Shown piece by piece: positions 51,143 through 59,407 of a stretch of 64,000 nucleotides of DNA. Source of the DNA: Mariniphaga sp041686935 (GTDB taxonomy: Bacteria; Bacteroidota; Bacteroidia; Bacteroidales; Prolixibacteraceae); NCBI GenBank assembly GCA_041686935.1, contig JAWLCW010000009.1:124001-188000 (forward strand). The letters are read 5' to 3'. Position numbers and translations under genes: made by a program. Numbering within the stretch: the first letter of the stretch is position 1; every line of letters begins with the position of its first letter. The notes beneath the pieces are model-generated. The model had not been told where the DNA came from. It made no database searches and worked only from the letters and a program-made list of their open reading frames with translations.

Positions 51143-51844
51143 ATGGAAATTGAAAAACATTACATTCTTGCTCCCTCGGTTGGAGGAAGTTTTAGTTATG
51201 GATGGCGTAAAATGTTTGAAAAAGCTTTTTTGCCTTTACTGCTTGCGGTTATCATTGTGGGTTTGCTAAACGGCCCGCAGGGCATAACCTTTAAAGCCGA
51301 TAGCGGAAGCTGGTTAAATATGGTTTGGGTGTTGCCCGCAGTTATTGTTGGAATGGCTTATGGTTTCCTTTTTTTACCGGTGATTAAATACGGCGAAAAA
51401 TACATTTTTTTAAAAGCCATGCGCGACGAAGAAGTTGATTTAAGGTATCTTTTTGAAGGGTTCAAAACAAAATACCTTAAAATTGTTCTGGCAAATCTGA
51501 TTGTAACAGCACTTGTAATTATTGGTTTAGTGGTACTTATTGTTCCTGGAATTATTGTACTGTGCAGGCTTGCATTTGTGCCTTTTCTTGTAATGGATAA
51601 AGACCTTGAGCCCATGCAGGCGGTGGAAAAAAGCTGGCAAATGACCCGTGGACATAGTTGGAAAGTTTTCTGGATGGCCATTATTTCCTTTTTTATCATT
51701 ATTGCAGGGGTTATCGCATTTGTTGTAGGTGTAATTATTTCATTTATGTGGATTCATTCGGCTTTTGCAACACTTTATCAATCAGTTCTAAACCAAAATG
51801 ATGATGAAAATCCGATTCCGATTTTGGGAGTAAACGAAGTTTAA
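51143..51844 (+). CDS. Multi-pass membrane protein (DUF975/YciC-like)
   Basis: 233 residues from ATG 51143 (MEIEKHYILAPSVGGSFSYGWR). About five or six hydrophobic helices, with a conserved-looking middle VPGIIVLCRLAFVPFLVMDKDLEPMQAVEKSWQMTRGHSWKVF; the pattern of a W/R-rich 'AxxxSWxxTRGxxWK' loop occurs in the glycerophosphodiester phosphodiesterase membrane domain and YciC/DUF975 groups. Function unknown; may affect envelope or lipid homeostasis. It is probably controlled by the divergent LuxR-type protein. A strong terminator follows at 28 bases. Confidence 0.7.
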   Translation: MEIEKHYILAPSVGGSFSYGWRKMFEKAFLPLLLAVIIVGLLNGPQGITFKADSGSWLNMVWVLPAVIVGMAYGFLFLPVIKYGEKYIFLKAMRDEEVDLRYLFEGFKTKYLKIVLANLIVTALVIIGLVVLIVPGIIVLCRLAFVPFLVMDKDLEPMQAVEKSWQMTRGHSWKVFWMAIISFFIIIAGVIAFVVGVIISFMWIHSAFATLYQSVLNQNDDENPIPILGVNEV

Positions 51845-51871
51845 AGCTTAACGGGATTTAAAGGTTTAATT

Positions 51872-51909
51872 GATCGTCTGGCAGAAATTGTGTCGGGCGA
51901 TCTTTTTTT
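51872..51909 (+). terminator. Intrinsic terminator of the membrane protein gene
   Basis: A 12-bp stem with three G-T pairs (GATCGTCTGGCA at 51872-51883 with TGTCGGGCGATC at 51891-51902), a 7-base loop and seven T residues. Confidence 0.75.
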
Positions 51910-51957
51910 ATTTTTGGCTTTTGTTAGTTTCTTTTCGGGAATGTTTATTTTTGAAAA

Positions 51958-54849
51958 ATGAAGAAACTCTTAATTCTTTTTTTCCTTATAGCTACCGGGA
52001 TTGTTGCCCCGGCGCAGTATTTTCAAACCGGTCAGGATCCAGCTTCCATTAACTGGCGGCAAATCGAAACGAAAAACTTTCAGATGGTTTATCCGGATTA
52101 CTATGAATTGCAGGCAAAAAGGCTTGCCAGTTATTTGGAAACAGTTTATTCCTACGGAAGCTATACATTAAAACACAATCCCAAAAAAATTCCAGTAGTT
52201 TTACATACACAAACGGTGAAATCGAACGGATTGGTTGCCTGGGCGCCAAAACGGGCTGAATTTTATACCACTCCGCACCAATCCATTTATCCGCAAGACT
52301 GGCTGGAACAGTTGGCTTTGCATGAGTTCCGGCATGTTGTGCAGGTTGATAAGGTACACAGCAATCTGCCCCGGTGGGCAAAATTTCTTTTAGGAGAACA
52401 GGGTACCGCCCTTGCATTTGGTGCCCATCTTCCTTGGTGGTTTATCGAAGGCGATGCAGTTGTAACCGAAACATCTCTAAGCAATTACGGACGAGGGCGT
52501 TTCCCCTCATTTCTTATGGAGCATCAGGCGCAGGTGGTTGAAAAAGGTATTTTCTCTTACGATAAGGCCTATTTTGGGTCCTACCGGCACTTTGTTCCCG
52601 ACCATTACAAATTGGGTTATTACCTCGCAGGAAATATCAGGGCCAGATATGGCAGTTCGGTTTGGGAAGAAGTTTTAACCCGGGTTGGCCAAAAACCGTT
52701 ATCAGTTTTTCCCATGCGGCAGGTTTTGAAGAATAGAACCGGATATAACGCAGTTCAACTTTATCATTCAGTATTCGACAGCCTTCAAATGGTTTGGCAA
52801 AAAGCCGATCGGCAAGTCGAACAGCCATCGTATCAAATAATTTCTGAACAGGGAAAGTACTTTTCAAGTTTTAAACGAAATCATTGGATGAACGATTCAG
52901 TGGTGTTTTCTTATAAAACAAGTTTTAATGAAATTCCTTCGTTTGTGAAAATTATGCCAGGCTGGAAGGAGAAGAAAATTACATTTCCGGGAACAGTTTT
53001 TAATGAATCGGTAAATTACCTAGACGATTGGCTTATTTGGTCTGAACAAATATCAGACCTTCGCTGGCAACATAGTGGACGTTCGCTGATTCGGCTATTT
53101 AATTCAACTTCGAGGCGCCGCATTGAGGTAAAACCGGAATTTAAAGCATTTAGTCCCGCTATTTCTCCTGACAAAATGAAGATCGCAGTAGTGGAAACCG
53201 ATTTTTCAAGCAATCACTTTTTATCGGTGTACCGGTTGCCTGATGGTGAATTGCTTCATCGTTACCAATCGCCTGCAAACAGTTATTTTTTCTCTCCTGA
53301 ATGGATCGGCAATGAAAAAGTGGCTGTTGTTATACTTACCGCAAATGGGAAACGACTGGCAACTGTAGATTTTTTTTCGGGGGAAATGGATTTACTCACA
53401 ACCCACGATTTGGCTGAGATTAAGCACCTGCAGGTTTCAGGCGACTGGCTATATTTTATCAGCTCTTACCCGGGAAAAAACAGTTTGTTTCGGATTCACT
53501 TAAACGATTTTTCTATTGAGCAGGTTTTTGAACCCCGGTTTGGTGTGGAATCCCCGGCTGTTTCTCCTGATGGTAAACGAATCGTTTTAAGCGATTATAC
53601 TGCCGACGGTTTCCGTTTAATTGAAATTCAGGCAGAAAATGAAAAAATAAAGCCGGTAAAAGAAATTCAACCCGGCAGTTATAAGTTGGCTGACATTTTG
53701 GCGCGCCAGGAAACCGGAGTTCCCCTTTTTCAAGATTCTGCATTAAATACATACCGTTCTGAAGAATATGCCAAAACTGCAAATCTTTTTAACTTTCATA
53801 GCTGGGCGCCGGTGAATATTAATGTTGATGATTATGCTTTTTACCCGGGAGTAAGCCTGATGTCGCAAAACCTTTTGGGAACTTCAGAAACTGTTTTGGG
53901 ATATAAATGGGATTTAACTGAAAAAACCGGAAGATTTATGGCTGAATATTCTTTTAAGGGCTGGTATCCTGTTTTCGATTTGAATCTGTCTCATGGTTTG
54001 CGTGCTTCGGAATACACTCAAATTCAGGAAACGGTTAACAGCAGTGGTGATGTAGTAAGGCAGGATACAACCACTCAGCGGTTTACCTGGGGTCAGACCA
54101 ATTCAACACTGAAAATCCGATTGCCATTAACGATTGACAAAGGGCCTTTTAACCGGTTGGTTCAGCCCGAAATTCAATATGGATTCAATTACTACAGAAA
54201 GAATGAAACAACACCTGAACGTTTTCACGAAGGGAGTTTTCACTCGCTGGGTTATCGTCTTTATTTTCATAAGGTACTCAGACAAAGCTATCTTGATATG
54301 TATCCTGATTTTGGGATTGTGCTCGATGGTTCTTTCCGGCATTCCCCGGCAGGTGTTATCAGAGCGGGTCAGTTAAAGGCTTTGCAGTCAGTTATTTATT
54401 TGCCTGGATTAATGAAAAACCATGGTGTTCGGATATACATGGGCGCTCAGGAAAAAGAGGCCAACGGTACGCTTGGTTTTTCTGATATTATTAGGTATGC
54501 AAGGGGATGGGGACGAATAAATACCACATCAATTTATACAGGTGGGTCCGATTATAAAATGCCGCTGTTTTATCCCGACTTGAATTTTTGGGGATTTCTT
54601 TATGTGAGACGGGTAAAAACTGCTTTGTTTGCCGACTACACCCGTTTGAAAGGAAATTTTTATCGTGAAGGAAATATTACCGGCACATTTTTAAAAGATA
54701 TTTCATCGTTAGGAGCAGAAATAACGGCAGATGTCAATTTGGTGAGGTTTTATGCACCGGCCGGGATAGGCTTCCGGGCATCTTATCTTCCTGAAATGAA
54801 AAATGTCTATTTCGATTTTCTGTTTTCAATCGATTTTACTTCGTTTTAA
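51958..54849 (+). CDS. Secreted metallopeptidase-like protein with beta-propeller and C-terminal barrel
   Basis: 963 residues. A signal peptide (about 1-19, ending APAQ) precedes a peptidase_MA-like domain (about 20-270) with H122-E123-F-R-H126 and E164 in WWFIEGDAV, 38 residues after the second His, the gluzincin spacing. A TolB/PD40-type propeller follows (about 285-580; FSPAISPDKMKIAVVETDF; VESPAVSPDGKRIVLSDYT). The last 330 residues are rich in alternating strands and end in Phe (LFSIDFTSF), as in outer-membrane barrels. It is probably anchored in the outer membrane with the peptidase in the periplasm or at the surface. The substrate is unknown. Its end overlaps the convergent phosphoesterase gene by 24 bases. 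Confidence 0.8.
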   Translation: MKKLLILFFLIATGIVAPAQYFQTGQDPASINWRQIETKNFQMVYPDYYELQAKRLASYLETVYSYGSYTLKHNPKKIPVVLHTQTVKSNGLVAWAPKRAEFYTTPHQSIYPQDWLEQLALHEFRHVVQVDKVHSNLPRWAKFLLGEQGTALAFGAHLPWWFIEGDAVVTETSLSNYGRGRFPSFLMEHQAQVVEKGIFSYDKAYFGSYRHFVPDHYKLGYYLAGNIRARYGSSVWEEVLTRVGQKPLSVFPMRQVLKNRTGYNAVQLYHSVFDSLQMVWQKADRQVEQPSYQIISEQGKYFSSFKRNHWMNDSVVFSYKTSFNEIPSFVKIMPGWKEKKITFPGTVFNESVNYLDDWLIWSEQISDLRWQHSGRSLIRLFNSTSRRRIEVKPEFKAFSPAISPDKMKIAVVETDFSSNHFLSVYRLPDGELLHRYQSPANSYFFSPEWIGNEKVAVVILTANGKRLATVDFFSGEMDLLTTHDLAEIKHLQVSGDWLYFISSYPGKNSLFRIHLNDFSIEQVFEPRFGVESPAVSPDGKRIVLSDYTADGFRLIEIQAENEKIKPVKEIQPGSYKLADILARQETGVPLFQDSALNTYRSEEYAKTANLFNFHSWAPVNINVDDYAFYPGVSLMSQNLLGTSETVLGYKWDLTEKTGRFMAEYSFKGWYPVFDLNLSHGLRASEYTQIQETVNSSGDVVRQDTTTQRFTWGQTNSTLKIRLPLTIDKGPFNRLVQPEIQYGFNYYRKNETTPERFHEGSFHSLGYRLYFHKVLRQSYLDMYPDFGIVLDGSFRHSPAGVIRAGQLKALQSVIYLPGLMKNHGVRIYMGAQEKEANGTLGFSDIIRYARGWGRINTTSIYTGGSDYKMPLFYPDLNFWGFLYVRRVKTALFADYTRLKGNFYREGNITGTFLKDISSLGAEITADVNLVRFYAPAGIGFRASYLPEMKNVYFDFLFSIDFTSF

Positions 54850-56028
54850 AGTAAACAGGGTAATTTCGGCAGGCATATCCAAACGCCAGGGCATTCCAAC
54901 TGTTCCAAAGCCGGTATTTACATACAATACAGAATTTCCTGTTTGGTAAAGACCACCCCAGTTTTTCCGTGTAAGATATGCAAGGCTGAAAGGAATGCCA
55001 GCCAGTTTAATTCCCCACTGAAGTCCGTGTGTATGGCCTGAAAGAGTAAGTTCAATATCTTCTTTTCCCGATACCTGGCTTTCCCAGTGGGCAGGATCAT
55101 GTGTCATTAAAATGATAAAAGATTCCGGATTTACACCAGCCAGCGCTTTTTCCAGGTTGGCATATTGCGGAAAAGGAGGATGGCCCCAATTCTCAACTCC
55201 GGCAAGAACAACAGAATCTTCGTCCCTCCTTAAAATAATATGAGCATTATTCAGCATCGTAAATCCCATCAGCTCTTGTGACCGAAGGATTCCATTAAAA
55301 TTAGTTTGTTTCTTTTCAGTGTTTTCCCAGTTTGTATAATCCCCGTAATCATGATTACCTAAAATGGAGTAGCTTTCTGCAATACCGGTAATTTGTGCCA
55401 TAATATCCTCCAATTTTTTGGATTCATAAGCAAAGTTATTTACCATATCACCAGTAAATAAAAGCAAATCAGGTTGTAACCGGTCAAGTTGGTTTTTTAT
55501 TTTTTTCAGCTTTTTTTCTGGGTTAAACATGCCTCCCAGGTGCAAATCGGAAAGTTGAACAATACGGTAATTATCAAAATTTTCAGGTAGATTGGAGTAT
55601 TCAAGTTTAACATGTTCAATTTTTATTTGTCTGTTTCCAAAAGTGGCTCCGAATATTATACCGGAAGATAAACTGGTGGCGATTAAAAGACCAGCATAAG
55701 CGAATAATCGGGTTTTGGAGTTCCTTTCAAAAACATAATGAAGCATAAGCCCCAGACTCATTGGCAGATTGAACAGGAACAATGAAAAAAGGATAATATT
55801 AAATACAAAGTAAACCGGATAATTGGTCGGGTTACGGGGCTGGTAAGGGTAGATATACAAGAAAACAAATCCAAATAAAACCGCTGCGCAGATAAACATG
55901 AAAAAAGGAAGGAGTTTACGGAAAGTATGGAAACCTGAAATTTTTTTCAGGTTTTTTCCAGAACCAATTGCTGTAATAATAAAAACTGATATAAAAAAAA
56001 TTAGGCTTAGAATTTGAAACGATCGCAT
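54826..56028 (-). CDS. Membrane-anchored metallophosphoesterase
   Basis: 400 residues. Four membrane helices in the first 140 residues precede a calcineurin-like phosphoesterase domain (about 150-400) with all metal motifs: QLSDLHLGG, LFTGDMVNN, ILGNHDYGDY, LMTHDPAHW and LSGHTHGLQ. This layout is like the YkuE/YaeI and LpxG group, which may act on UDP-diacylglucosamine or other membrane phosphoesters; the substrate cannot be determined. A candidate -7 element (TATTTTTG, minus strand, 56068-56075) lies 40 bases upstream. It overlaps the end of the convergent peptidase gene. Confidence 0.9.
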   Translation of the reverse strand: MRSFQILSLIFFISVFIITAIGSGKNLKKISGFHTFRKLLPFFMFICAAVLFGFVFLYIYPYQPRNPTNYPVYFVFNIILFSLFLFNLPMSLGLMLHYVFERNSKTRLFAYAGLLIATSLSSGIIFGATFGNRQIKIEHVKLEYSNLPENFDNYRIVQLSDLHLGGMFNPEKKLKKIKNQLDRLQPDLLLFTGDMVNNFAYESKKLEDIMAQITGIAESYSILGNHDYGDYTNWENTEKKQTNFNGILRSQELMGFTMLNNAHIILRRDEDSVVLAGVENWGHPPFPQYANLEKALAGVNPESFIILMTHDPAHWESQVSGKEDIELTLSGHTHGLQWGIKLAGIPFSLAYLTRKNWGGLYQTGNSVLYVNTGFGTVGMPWRLDMPAEITLFTLKRSKID

Positions 56029-56817
56029 GTCATCTTTTTAAAATTCAAATTTATTATATCAAAAAAACAAAAATACTTCCCTTATATTTATCTTGTTGTT
56101 ATTAAGTAATTTAACCTTAACAAAGATCAACTTTAACTCACTGAGAATTGAATAATATATTATTGGACGGTAAAAGTACGTAAACACAGTAAAGAAACGG
56201 AAGAAAAACCATAAAATGTAAAGGAATTTTTAGAAGTATATATGGTTTGCTTATTAATTAATTCAAATACATTTTAGAAAGTTGTTACATTTTAGCAAAA
56301 ATTACAAGTTTACATTTTTGAACATCAACCAATTAAATAAACAACAAATGTAAATAGCAAAAATTATAAATTTGGCAGCAAATTTAAAAGTGTTATTTCA
56401 AATGTAAATTCGTATTCGTTTAAAGATTGATTTTGAAAAAACTGTTTAATTCATGTTATTGCGAAAAAATTCAAAAGTTCAGGATTCAGAAATAAAAATC
56501 ATTTTATAGTTTAAAGTTCACAAATTCAATTTTTTAGTATGTATTATTTAATCTTTTTTACAGAAATGAATTTATCAGGGTTATTATTTGTCTGGTATAT
56601 ATGAAAACAAAATTTTAAATAATTAATTATCAAATAATTAATATTATAAATCTACACTTCATTATAAATAATAGAGTTATTGCTAATCAATTGATTATTA
56701 TTGGATTAGCTTTTAAAATTAAAGATTATTAAATAAGGAATAGTTTTTAAAAAGTAAGGATAAATGTTGCATATTTAAAAGCAATGAATTACATTTGTGT
56801 AACTTCTATTATTTAAT
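56029..56817. other. AT-rich 789-base spacer with repeated TACATTT motifs
   Basis: No gene was found. The region is very AT-rich. TACATTTTAG occurs twice 18 bp apart (56268-56277, 56286-56295), TACATTTTT at 56311, and the reverse form AAATGTAAAT twice (56346-56355, 56400-56409). The right end carries the promoter of the small XRE gene, the left end that of the phosphoesterase gene. The middle part (56410-56760) has runs of A/T and no clear dyad. Confidence 0.55.
56767..56797 (+). promoter_or_regulatory. Promoter of the XRE regulator gene
   Basis: TTG at 56767-56769 and TACATTTG at 56790-56797 are separated by 20 bases, a good Bacteroidota -33/-7 pair. The ATG follows 20 bases after the -7 element, so the leader is very short. 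Confidence 0.65.
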
Positions 56818-57210
56818 ATGGAGATGAAAGACCGTATTCAAAAGTTTATTGATTACAAGAATATATCACCTGGGGAACTATCAGATATACTGGGAGTTCA
56901 GCGTTCCAATATTTCACATATACTGAATGGTAGAAATAAACCAGGGGCAGCATTTATTGAAAAATTTCTGTTGAGTTTTCCAAATGTTAATGCACGTTGG
57001 CTATTCACAGGAGAAGGTCCAATGATTATGAATACGGATAAAGAATCAAAGTCTTTAAATTTTAGTCAGGAGCCCAAAACCGAACCAGTATCGTCCACTT
57101 CCCGCGATGATAGAGCAAGTAAATTAAAATTTGATTCTCCCTCGAAAACAATTGAAAAGGTTGTCTTACTTTACTCAGACGGTACATTTCTTTCCTACAA
57201 TGCTGAATAA
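56818..57210 (+). CDS. Small XRE-family helix-turn-helix regulator
   Basis: 130 residues; start at ATG 56818 or 56824. The N-terminal 68 residues are a Cro/C1-type helix-turn-helix: IQKFIDYKNISPGELSDILG, VQRSNISHILNGRNKPGAAF, IEKFLLSFPNVNARWLFTGEG, where the last part is a frequent ending of Bacteroidota XRE domains. The rest (about 72-130) is a polar linker and a short conserved-looking end (KTIEKVVLLYSDGTFLSYNAE). No toxin or phage gene adjoins it. TACATTT motifs upstream and TACATTTG boxes on both sides could be its targets, which is speculative. Confidence 0.85.
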   Translation: MEMKDRIQKFIDYKNISPGELSDILGVQRSNISHILNGRNKPGAAFIEKFLLSFPNVNARWLFTGEGPMIMNTDKESKSLNFSQEPKTEPVSSTSRDDRASKLKFDSPSKTIEKVVLLYSDGTFLSYNAE

Positions 57211-57285
57211 ATCATTTGTTTACAAAATATGCTTTACAACATTAAAATATTTCAGAAATGTATTTTGTGGTTTGAAAATATTGTT

Positions 57286-57428
57286 TACATTTGTAACGTA
57301 ATTAAATGACAAGATGGTGATGTTTAAATATAGTTGACAGATTTACAAGCCCGAATTGAAGACCAACTTACACTACAAAACAAAACCCAAGACAGAAGCC
57401 CGTCAGTTTACAGAGCTGGCGGTTTTTT
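57286..57428 (+). ncRNA. Candidate small RNA between the XRE gene and pyrK
   Basis: A -7 element TACATTTG (57286-57293) with TTG 18 bases before it (57265-57267) is followed after about 105 bases by an intrinsic terminator (57400-57428). The stretch between holds no open frame longer than a few codons. The heptamer AAGCCCG occurs twice (57347-57353, 57396-57402), the second copy forming part of the terminator stem. The expected transcript is about 130 bases. It could instead be an untranslated tail of the XRE transcript. Confidence 0.45.
57400..57428 (+). terminator. Intrinsic terminator before pyrK
   Basis: CCGTCAG (57400-57406) pairs with CTGGCGG (57416-57422), one G-T pair, 9-base loop, then six T residues. 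Confidence 0.75.
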
Positions 57429-57487
57429 CTTTTAAAACCCATTCAAATATTCAGTTTTTACGAATTCAATAAAATCGAAATATTGGT

Positions 57488-57495
57488 TATCTTTG
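57488..57495 (+). promoter_or_regulatory. Predicted -7 element of the pyrKD promoter
   Basis: TATCTTTG matches TAnnTTTG and lies 18 bases before the chosen pyrK ATG (57514). The -33 element is unclear. Confidence 0.5.
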
Positions 57496-57513
57496 CCGGC
57501 AAATCAGTCGAGA

Positions 57514-58293
57514 ATGGGAAAAAAATCAGTTTCAGATTTTACAGTTACCGAAAACATACCTTTAAATCAGACAAACTTTCTTATTCGCTTAAAATGTAAA
57601 GTACCATTGCCTTTGATTCAGCCCGGACAATTTGTAAATATTGAAATAAAAAATTTAAACGAAATTTTTTTAAGACGGCCCTTTTCTGTTTTTGAAGTTG
57701 ATTATAATAGCAATACGCTTTCAATAATAGTCAAAATACTTGGACGCGGTTCACGAAAACTTACCGAAATAAGGGTGGGAGAGAAACTCAGCCTCATTTA
57801 TCCACTGGGAAAACATTTCACTTTTCCTGCCAAATCAGAAAAAATTCTTGCGGTTGGAGGTGGAAGTGGACTTGCTCCCATGCTTTTTCTTGCAAAGGAG
57901 TGCGGTTTGCCACCTGAAAATGCAGATATTATTATAGGCGCCCGTACTGCTGATGACCATGTTGACACAGATGAATACCGAAAATACGGAAGCATCCATT
58001 TCACGACAGAAGACGGATCAAAAGGAACCAAAGGTTTTGTGACTCATCATTCATTGTTTAATAATTTGAAAAACTACGATAAAGTTTATGCCTGCGGGCC
58101 TGATGGAATGATGAAGGCAGTAGCACAAAAAGCCAGAGAAGCCGGCGTTTTTTGTGAGGTTTCGCTCGAGAATTTGATGGCATGCGGATTTGGAGTTTGC
58201 CTTTGCTGTATAGAACCGACTGTTCGAGGTAATTTATGTGTTTGCACCGAAGGACCGGTTTTTAATATAAACGATTTGAAATGGCAGATTTAG
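57514..58293 (+). CDS. pyrK: Dihydroorotate dehydrogenase electron-transfer subunit
   Basis: 259 residues from ATG 57514; an upstream in-frame TTG at 57493 lies within the predicted promoter. Domains: FAD-binding beta barrel (about 5-100; QPGQFVNIEI, RRPFSVFEV), NAD-binding (about 100-215; VGGGSGLAPMLFLA, YACGPDGMM), and a C-terminal [2Fe-2S] cluster with Cys spaced in ACGFGVCLCC and later LCVC. It passes electrons from dihydroorotate oxidation to NAD+ as partner of PyrD. Its last 13 bases overlap pyrD. Confidence 0.95.
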   Translation: MGKKSVSDFTVTENIPLNQTNFLIRLKCKVPLPLIQPGQFVNIEIKNLNEIFLRRPFSVFEVDYNSNTLSIIVKILGRGSRKLTEIRVGEKLSLIYPLGKHFTFPAKSEKILAVGGGSGLAPMLFLAKECGLPPENADIIIGARTADDHVDTDEYRKYGSIHFTTEDGSKGTKGFVTHHSLFNNLKNYDKVYACGPDGMMKAVAQKAREAGVFCEVSLENLMACGFGVCLCCIEPTVRGNLCVCTEGPVFNINDLKWQI

Positions 58294-59192
58294 CGATTAA
58301 AATACATGATCTTCAACTTAAAAACCCGGTGATGCTCGCATCGGGAACATGTGGCTTTGCTGAAGAGATTAATGATTTTTACGATGTTTCGCAACTGGGC
58401 GGAATATTTCTGAAAGGAACCACTCCCCGCAACCGGGATGGTAATCTGTATCCCCGGATGGCTGAAACACCCTCGGGAATGCTCAATGCAGTGGGGCTCC
58501 AAAACAAAGGAATTGATTATTTTATCAAAAATACATATCCCCGGATTAAGGATTACGGTACACCACTTATTGTGAATGTAAATGGTTCGACTGTTGAAGA
58601 ATACATTGAAGTTACTGAAAAAGTGAATGAACTGGAAAAAATTCCGGCCATTGAACTGAATATTTCCTGTCCGAATGTGAAAGAAGGCGGAATGGCGTTT
58701 GGAGTTACCTGCCCGGGGGCTGAAGCTGTTACCCGGGAAGTTCGCAGGGCATACAATAAAACTCTGATTGTGAAGCTGTCGCCAAATGTTACCGATGTTT
58801 CTGAAATAGCAAAAGCCGTTGAAGGACAGGGTGCCGACAGTGTTTCGCTGGTAAATACCTTTGTTGGCATGGCCATTGATTTTGAAGCGCGCAAACCTCT
58901 GCTTTCAACAATTACCGGAGGTTTGTCGGGCCCGGCTATAAAACCCATCGCACTGCGAATGGTTTGGCAGGTTTCAAAAGCTGTAAAAATTCCTGTAATT
59001 GGGATGGGAGGCATTATGAACACTGCCGATGCCATAGAGTTCCTTCTGGCTGGCGCTTCAGCAATTCAGGTTGGCACCGCTTTATTCAAAGATCCCTTTA
59101 TTCCGTTGAATATTATAGACGGAATGAACGATTACCTGGAAAGACACAAAATGAACTCTGTTTATGATTTAATAGGTGGTTTGCAAACATAA
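58281..59192 (+). CDS. pyrD: Dihydroorotate dehydrogenase, class 1B catalytic subunit
   Basis: 303 residues, normal. Motifs: LKNPVMLASGTCGFAEEIND, GGIFLKGTTPRNRDGN, NAVGLQNKGIDYF, the active-site Cys in ELNISCPNVKEGG, VKLSPNVTDV, and the FMN phosphate site GMGGIMNTADAIEFLLAGASAIQVGTA. It oxidises dihydroorotate to orotate in pyrimidine synthesis in the cytoplasm. The overlap with pyrK and the catalytic Cys show the heterotetrameric 1B type. Confidence 0.97.
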   Translation: MADLAIKIHDLQLKNPVMLASGTCGFAEEINDFYDVSQLGGIFLKGTTPRNRDGNLYPRMAETPSGMLNAVGLQNKGIDYFIKNTYPRIKDYGTPLIVNVNGSTVEEYIEVTEKVNELEKIPAIELNISCPNVKEGGMAFGVTCPGAEAVTREVRRAYNKTLIVKLSPNVTDVSEIAKAVEGQGADSVSLVNTFVGMAIDFEARKPLLSTITGGLSGPAIKPIALRMVWQVSKAVKIPVIGMGGIMNTADAIEFLLAGASAIQVGTALFKDPFIPLNIIDGMNDYLERHKMNSVYDLIGGLQT

Positions 59193-59407
59193 AATGAACA
59201 CAGTTTTTATTCCATATAAAATTAATAGTTTCCATGTAACTTCCTCTTTTTTTCTTTTTTTACACCACTTTCTTTTATTAAATTACGTACCCCAAATATG
59301 AAGGGAATTTTAAGGAATTGTTAATACAAATTGCAATGTGAACATTTCAATTTTGTGTGTGTTTAATAAACTGAAAATAGCAAAAATCATATTTAATAAT
59401 ATAGAAT

